Of a stretch of 7,843 nucleotides of DNA, positions 4,585 through 7,843 are shown in pieces. Below the pieces are notes generated by a model. It was given only the letters and a program-made list of their open reading frames with translations, did no database searches and was not told the origin of the DNA. The stretch comes from Gammaproteobacteria bacterium. GTDB lineage: Bacteria > Pseudomonadota > Gammaproteobacteria > Competibacterales > Competibacteraceae. Made by a program: the position numbers and the translations under genes. How positions within the stretch are numbered: position 1 is the stretch's first letter; each line of letters begins with the position of its first letter. The DNA lies in assembly GCA_020047885.1 (NCBI GenBank), contig JAIFNF010000190.1, forward strand, positions 1 to 7,843, read 5' to 3'.

Positions 4585-7437
4585 ATGAAAATTTTCAACC
4601 GCTACCTGTCGCGCTACGAAGAGAGCCGCGAAGAGGTGCTGACCCTCCAGGACTACCTGGAATTGTGCAAGGCCGACCCGACTATTTACGCCAGTGCTGC
4701 TGAGCGGTTGCTGAAAGCCATTGGCGAGCCGGAACTGGTCGACACCCGTAATGACCAGCGCCTGTCACGCATTTTCCAGAACAAGGTTCTCAAGATCTAT
4801 CCCGCCTTTGAAGAATTCTACGGGATGGAAGACGCCATCGAGCAGATTGTTTCCTATCTCCGCCACGCCGCGCAGGGACTGGAGGAAAAGAAGCAGATTC
4901 TCTACCTGTTGGGTCCGGTAGGCGGTGGCAAATCCTCACTGGCCGAGCGGCTCAAGCAGTTGATGGAGCGGGTGCCGTTCTACGCCATCAAGGATTCGCC
5001 GGTGTTTGAATCACCGCTAGGGTTGTTCAATCCCGACGAAGACGGCCCGATTCTGGAAGAAGATTACGGCATCCCTGGCCGCTACCTGCGCTACATCATG
5101 TCGCCGTGGGCGGCCAAGCGCTTGCAGGAATATAACGGCGACATCACCAAATTCAAGGTGGTCAAACTCCGACCCTCGGTGCTGCATCAAATCGCCGTCG
5201 CCAAGACCGAACCAGGCGATGAGAACAATCAGGACATTTCCTCGCTGGTCGGCAAGGTGGACATCCGCAAGCTGGAGCATTTCGCCCAGAACGACCCGGA
5301 CGCCTACAGCTTCTCCGGTGCCCTGTGCCGCGCCAATCGTGGGCTGATGGAATTCGTCGAAATGTTCAAGGCTCCGATCAAGGTGCTGCACCCCTTGCTC
5401 ACCGCGACTCAGGAAGGCAATTACAACAGCACCGAAGGACTGTCAGCCATTCCGTTCGAGGGCATCATTCTCGCGCACTGCTTCAGCGAAGATACCGACA
5501 TTCTCACTGAAGGCGGCTGGAAGCGGCGTGAAGACGTCGAAGTGGGCGACGCCATCGCCACCTTTAACAAGGCCACCGGCAAGATCGAATATCAGCCGGC
5601 GCTGCAGAAATATGAACAATATTACGAAGGGCCGATGTACCACCTGTCCAGCTCGGCTGCCGATCATCTGGTGACTCCGAATCACAAGATCATCTATGAG
5701 TCTTATGGGAGCTACAAGGAAACCATCGCTGAAGAGTTCTTTGTCAAAGGCGCACATTTACCGGTTTCGGGTCTCATCAATCGCCCGGATCTGGAGTACT
5801 ACCAGAGCGATGAGGAATTGCGCTTCCACGTCTGGTGCGTGACCGAGGGTTCGGTGCATTACATTGCCAAGGATGGGCGCATCAATTATCGCTTCCATTT
5901 CAGCAAAGACCGCAAGATTCAGATGTTCCGGGAACTGGTTGCAAACATGGACTTTAAGTGGCAGGAGAACGGAGAAACCGAAGACGGGACTACGGCGTTC
6001 TATGTGAAGCGGGTTCACCCGAAATTCACCAAACAGTTGACCGAAATACATCGGCTGTTGTCCCCTCGCCAAGCCAGCATCCTGCTGCAGGAATGGGGCG
6101 TGACGGATGGCAGTCAGGGTTCCAACAGCCGATCCAACCATTACCAGCTTGGCACCAACGTGCCCTTCCATCGCGACCTGTTGCAAGAGCTGGCGGCACT
6201 CAGCGGCCATAAGACTACCTGCGCTCTGAGCAAAAAGGACGGCTATGCGGACGTGTTCATGCTCAACACGCGCCTGGGCGTGACCCATGTACGCAGTGAC
6301 GACGTAAACAAGGGCACGGTCGACTACGCCGGGATGGTCTGGTGTCTGGAAACAGCAAATCATACGCTGATCGCCCGCCGCAACGGCAAGGTGTTGATTA
6401 CCGGCAATTCGAACGAGTCCGAATGGCAGTCATTCAAGGGCAACAAGAACAACGAGGCGTTCCTCGACCGGGTTTACATCGTCAAAGTGCCCTACTGCCT
6501 GCGGGTGTCGGATGAGGTCAAGATTTACCAGAAATTGCTGACTCACAGTTCCCTGTCCGAAGCGCCTTGCGCCCCCGGTACCCTGGAAATGCTCGGGCGG
6601 TTCTCAGTGCTGACCCGGATCAAGGAACCGGAAAACTCCAGTATCTTCTCCAAGATGCGGGTTTACGACGGTGAGAACCTCAAGGACACCGATCCCAAGG
6701 CCAAGTCGATGCAGGAATACCGCGACTACGCCGGGGTGGACGAGGGGATGAACGGTATTTCCACCCGGTTCGCCTTCAAGATCCTGTCCCAGGTGTTCAA
6801 CTTCGACAACGCCGAAATCGCCGCCAACCCGGTGCATTTGCTGTATGTGCTGGAACGGCAGATTGAACGGGAGCAATTCCCGGCGGAAGTCGAGGAGAAA
6901 TATCTATCCTATCTGAAAGGCTACCTGGCACCGCGCTACGCCGAATTCATCGGTAAGGAACTGCAACAGGCTTATCTGGAATCCTATTCCGAGTACGGGC
7001 AGAACATCTTCGACCGGTATGTGACCTACGCCGACTTCTGGATTCAGGATCAGGAATTCCGCGACCCGGATACCGGCGAATCGTTCGACCGGGGGGCGCT
7101 GAACGTGGAACTGGAGAAGATCGAGAAGCCGGCCGGGATCAGCAATCCCAAGGACTTCCGCAACGAGATCGTCAACTTCGTGCTGCGCGCCAAAGCCAAG
7201 AACGCGGGTAAGAATCCGGTCTGGACCAGCTATGAAAAGCTGCGGGCGGTGATCGAGAAGAAGATGTTCTCCACCACCGAAGACCTGCTGCCAGTGATCA
7301 GCTTCAACACCAAGTCCAGCGCCGACGAGCAGAAGAAACACGCCGAGTTTGTAGATCGGATGGTGGCCAAGGGCTACACCGCCAAACAGGTGCGGCTGCT
7401 GTCCGACTGGTATTTGCGAGTCCGCAAGGCATCCTGA
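4585..7437 (+). CDS. prkA: PrkA/YeaG family serine protein kinase (AAA+), interrupted by an in-frame intein
   Basis: The 950-residue precursor consists of extein 1-298, an intein 299-608 and extein 609-950. The joined exteins make 640 residues, the normal length for PrkA/YeaG (E. coli YeaG about 644). The AAA+ part has Walker A GPVGGGKS (110-117, K116), a Walker B-like GLMEFVE (253-259), a sensor-1 type LAH-SNESEW that the intein splits, and the likely arginine-finger segment EAFLDR (R629). The C-terminal part is the PrkA kinase-like domain, very conserved with YeaG through SEYGQNIFDRYVTYADFW and EKPAGISNPKDFRNEIVNF to the terminal WYLRVRKAS. The family is a cytoplasmic Ser/Thr kinase tied to sporulation in Bacillus and to starvation and stationary-phase survival in enterobacteria. 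yeaH follows after 15 bp, as in E. coli, so the two are probably co-transcribed. Active PrkA here should require protein splicing. Family call is certain; splicing activity is inferred. Confidence 0.96.
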   Translation: MKIFNRYLSRYEESREEVLTLQDYLELCKADPTIYASAAERLLKAIGEPELVDTRNDQRLSRIFQNKVLKIYPAFEEFYGMEDAIEQIVSYLRHAAQGLEEKKQILYLLGPVGGGKSSLAERLKQLMERVPFYAIKDSPVFESPLGLFNPDEDGPILEEDYGIPGRYLRYIMSPWAAKRLQEYNGDITKFKVVKLRPSVLHQIAVAKTEPGDENNQDISSLVGKVDIRKLEHFAQNDPDAYSFSGALCRANRGLMEFVEMFKAPIKVLHPLLTATQEGNYNSTEGLSAIPFEGIILAHCFSEDTDILTEGGWKRREDVEVGDAIATFNKATGKIEYQPALQKYEQYYEGPMYHLSSSAADHLVTPNHKIIYESYGSYKETIAEEFFVKGAHLPVSGLINRPDLEYYQSDEELRFHVWCVTEGSVHYIAKDGRINYRFHFSKDRKIQMFRELVANMDFKWQENGETEDGTTAFYVKRVHPKFTKQLTEIHRLLSPRQASILLQEWGVTDGSQGSNSRSNHYQLGTNVPFHRDLLQELAALSGHKTTCALSKKDGYADVFMLNTRLGVTHVRSDDVNKGTVDYAGMVWCLETANHTLIARRNGKVLITGNSNESEWQSFKGNKNNEAFLDRVYIVKVPYCLRVSDEVKIYQKLLTHSSLSEAPCAPGTLEMLGRFSVLTRIKEPENSSIFSKMRVYDGENLKDTDPKAKSMQEYRDYAGVDEGMNGISTRFAFKILSQVFNFDNAEIAANPVHLLYVLERQIEREQFPAEVEEKYLSYLKGYLAPRYAEFIGKELQQAYLESYSEYGQNIFDRYVTYADFWIQDQEFRDPDTGESFDRGALNVELEKIEKPAGISNPKDFRNEIVNFVLRAKAKNAGKNPVWTSYEKLRAVIEKKMFSTTEDLLPVISFNTKSSADEQKKHAEFVDRMVAKGYTAKQVRLLSDWYLRVRKAS
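5479..6408 (+). mobile_element. Intein in PrkA (310 aa), with homing-endonuclease-like insert
   Basis: The intein runs from Cys299 (TGC 5479-5481) to Asn608 (AAT 6406-6408) of the precursor, followed by Ser609 as the +1 nucleophile. Boundaries are sharp: PrkA proteins read ILAHSNESEW without a break, and here the insertion falls between H and S. Block A is CFSEDTDILTEGGW followed by EVGDAIATF. Block B carries TPNH, with T364 and H367 (intein T66, H69). Block F is VWCLETANHTLIARR, with C587 and H593. The C-terminal block reads NGKVLITGN, so the penultimate residue is Gly rather than the usual His. The reading frame is intact, and all of Cys1, block B Thr/His, block F His, terminal Asn and +1 Ser are present, so splicing is plausible. 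By hand count, 5641-6060 has 214/420 G/C against 237/420 in the downstream extein 6421-6840, a mild sign of separate origin. The boundary call is very strong. Confidence 0.95.
5797..6279 (+). other. LAGLIDADG (DOD)-like homing endonuclease domain within the intein
   Basis: The intein is about 160 residues longer than a mini-intein, and the extra stretch lies between blocks B and F. Two motifs resemble the paired LAGLIDADG helices. One is FHVWCVTEGS at residues 414-423, with acidic E421. The other is ILLQEWGVTDGS at 499-510, with acidic D508. They are 87 residues apart, a spacing compatible with a two-repeat DOD enzyme. After the first comes an IxFSKDRK-type strand and helix, also typical. The helix cores are poorer in small residues than canonical LAGLIDADG, so the domain could be diverged or inactive. 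Limits are approximate. Domain identity is likely; cleavage activity cannot be judged. Confidence 0.7.
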
Positions 7438-7440
7438 TTA

Positions 7441-7445
7441 AGGAG
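7441..7445 (+). promoter_or_regulatory. Ribosome binding site of yeaH
   Basis: AGGAG lies seven bases before the ATG at 7453, just after the prkA stop (7435-7437). It is a strong site and fixes the start of the downstream gene, whose N-terminus matches YeaH. Confidence 0.85.
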
Positions 7446-7452
7446 ACCGCTG

Positions 7453-7843
7453 ATGGCCACGTTTATCGACCGCCGGCTGGATGGCAAGAACAAAAGTTCG
7501 GTCAACCGCCAGCGTTTTATCCGGCGCTTCAAGGGCCAGATCAAAAAAGCCGTGGCCGAGGCCATGAATGGCCGCAGCATCACTGACATGGACACGGGCG
7601 AGAAGGTCAACATCCCGTCCCGCGACCTGTCGGAGCCGGTGTTTAGCCACGGTCCCGGCGGCCGCCGTGAAGCGATTCATCCCGGCAACCGGGAGTTCAC
7701 TCCCGGCGACCGCGTGGCTCGACCCCAGGGCGGTGCAGGCGGTGGGGCGGGCAGTGGTCAGGCCAGCAATACCGGCGAAGGCGAGGATGATTTCGTCTTT
7801 GAATTGTCCCGCGAGGAATTCCTGGAACTGTTCTTTGACGACC
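7453..7843 (+). CDS. yeaH: YeaH / DUF444 family protein, 3' truncated by window edge
   Basis: The first 130 codons are present and the frame is still open at the window end. The N-terminus [20 protein letters not shown], the [13 protein letters not shown] segment and the IHPGNREF and RPQGG-rich linker match E. coli YeaH closely, as I recall that sequence. A Gly/Ser/Gln-rich flexible stretch (about residues 95-112) precedes the conserved [20 protein letters not shown] segment. Full-length family members are about 420-430 residues, so roughly 70% lies outside. YeaH is the standard partner encoded with YeaG/PrkA, often followed by a SpoVR-family gene, which would be expected beyond the window. 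The biochemical role is not established. Confidence 0.95.
   Translation, partial: MATFIDRRLDGKNKSSVNRQRFIRRFKGQIKKAVAEAMNGRSITDMDTGEKVNIPSRDLSEPVFSHGPGGRREAIHPGNREFTPGDRVARPQGGAGGGAGSGQASNTGEGEDDFVFELSREEFLELFFDD

Noticed and set aside
4257..4598. A 113-codon minus-strand open frame across the intergenic region
   Set aside because: It needs a TTG start inside prkA, has low-complexity unrelated composition, no ribosome site, and covers the repeats and AT tract expected of a promoter region.
5479..6408. Interpreting the extra segment as a lineage-specific PrkA domain or a group of unspliced insertions
   Set aside because: Both ends carry specific intein residues and the flanking PrkA sequence joins without loss or gain of a residue.

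Overview
The window looks like chromosomal DNA of a gammaproteobacterium. GC is moderately high (hand counts give roughly 51-56% in the prkA region). The prkA (yeaG), yeaH and perM products closely resemble the enterobacterial proteins as I remember them. No species can be named from the sequence alone.

Bases 1-3118 (+ strand) hold a tight three-gene block that fits decaprenylphosphoryl-D-arabinose (DPA) synthesis. It contains the 3' part of a HAD-phosphatase/UbiA-prenyltransferase fusion (edge to 1020), a DprE1-type FAD oxidase (1017-2315) and a DprE2-type short-chain reductase (about 2378-3118). The UbiA part would put phosphoribose on a polyprenyl phosphate and the HAD part could remove the 5-phosphate. 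DprE1 and DprE2 would then epimerise the sugar at C2 through a keto intermediate. The result is an activated D-arabinofuranose donor, a pathway best known from mycobacterial cell walls and found in some Gram-negatives for surface glycans or pilin decoration. The UbiA-type and DprE1 genes overlap by ATGA.

Bases 3099-4166 (- strand) encode a PerM-like, AI-2E-family membrane protein. It converges on dprE2 with a 20-bp overlap of coding ends. A roughly 0.4-kb divergent intergenic region follows (4167-4584). It holds an imperfect 14/15-nt direct repeat, an 8-bp inverted repeat between its copies, and an extremely AT-rich tract containing a second small inverted repeat.

Bases 4585-7843 (+ strand) hold prkA (yeaG) and the start of yeaH (DUF444), the usual stress/starvation kinase pair. 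The main discovery is that prkA is interrupted in frame by a 310-residue intein (5479-6408). It sits exactly before the sensor-1 Ser-Asn of the AAA+ domain. Removing it leaves a 640-residue PrkA of normal length with a continuous LAH-SNESEW junction. The intein has Cys1, a TPNH block B, and two LAGLIDADG-like acidic motifs. Its C-terminal end is unusual (Cys at block F, then Thr-Gly-Asn before Ser+1), combining features of class 1 and class 3 inteins.
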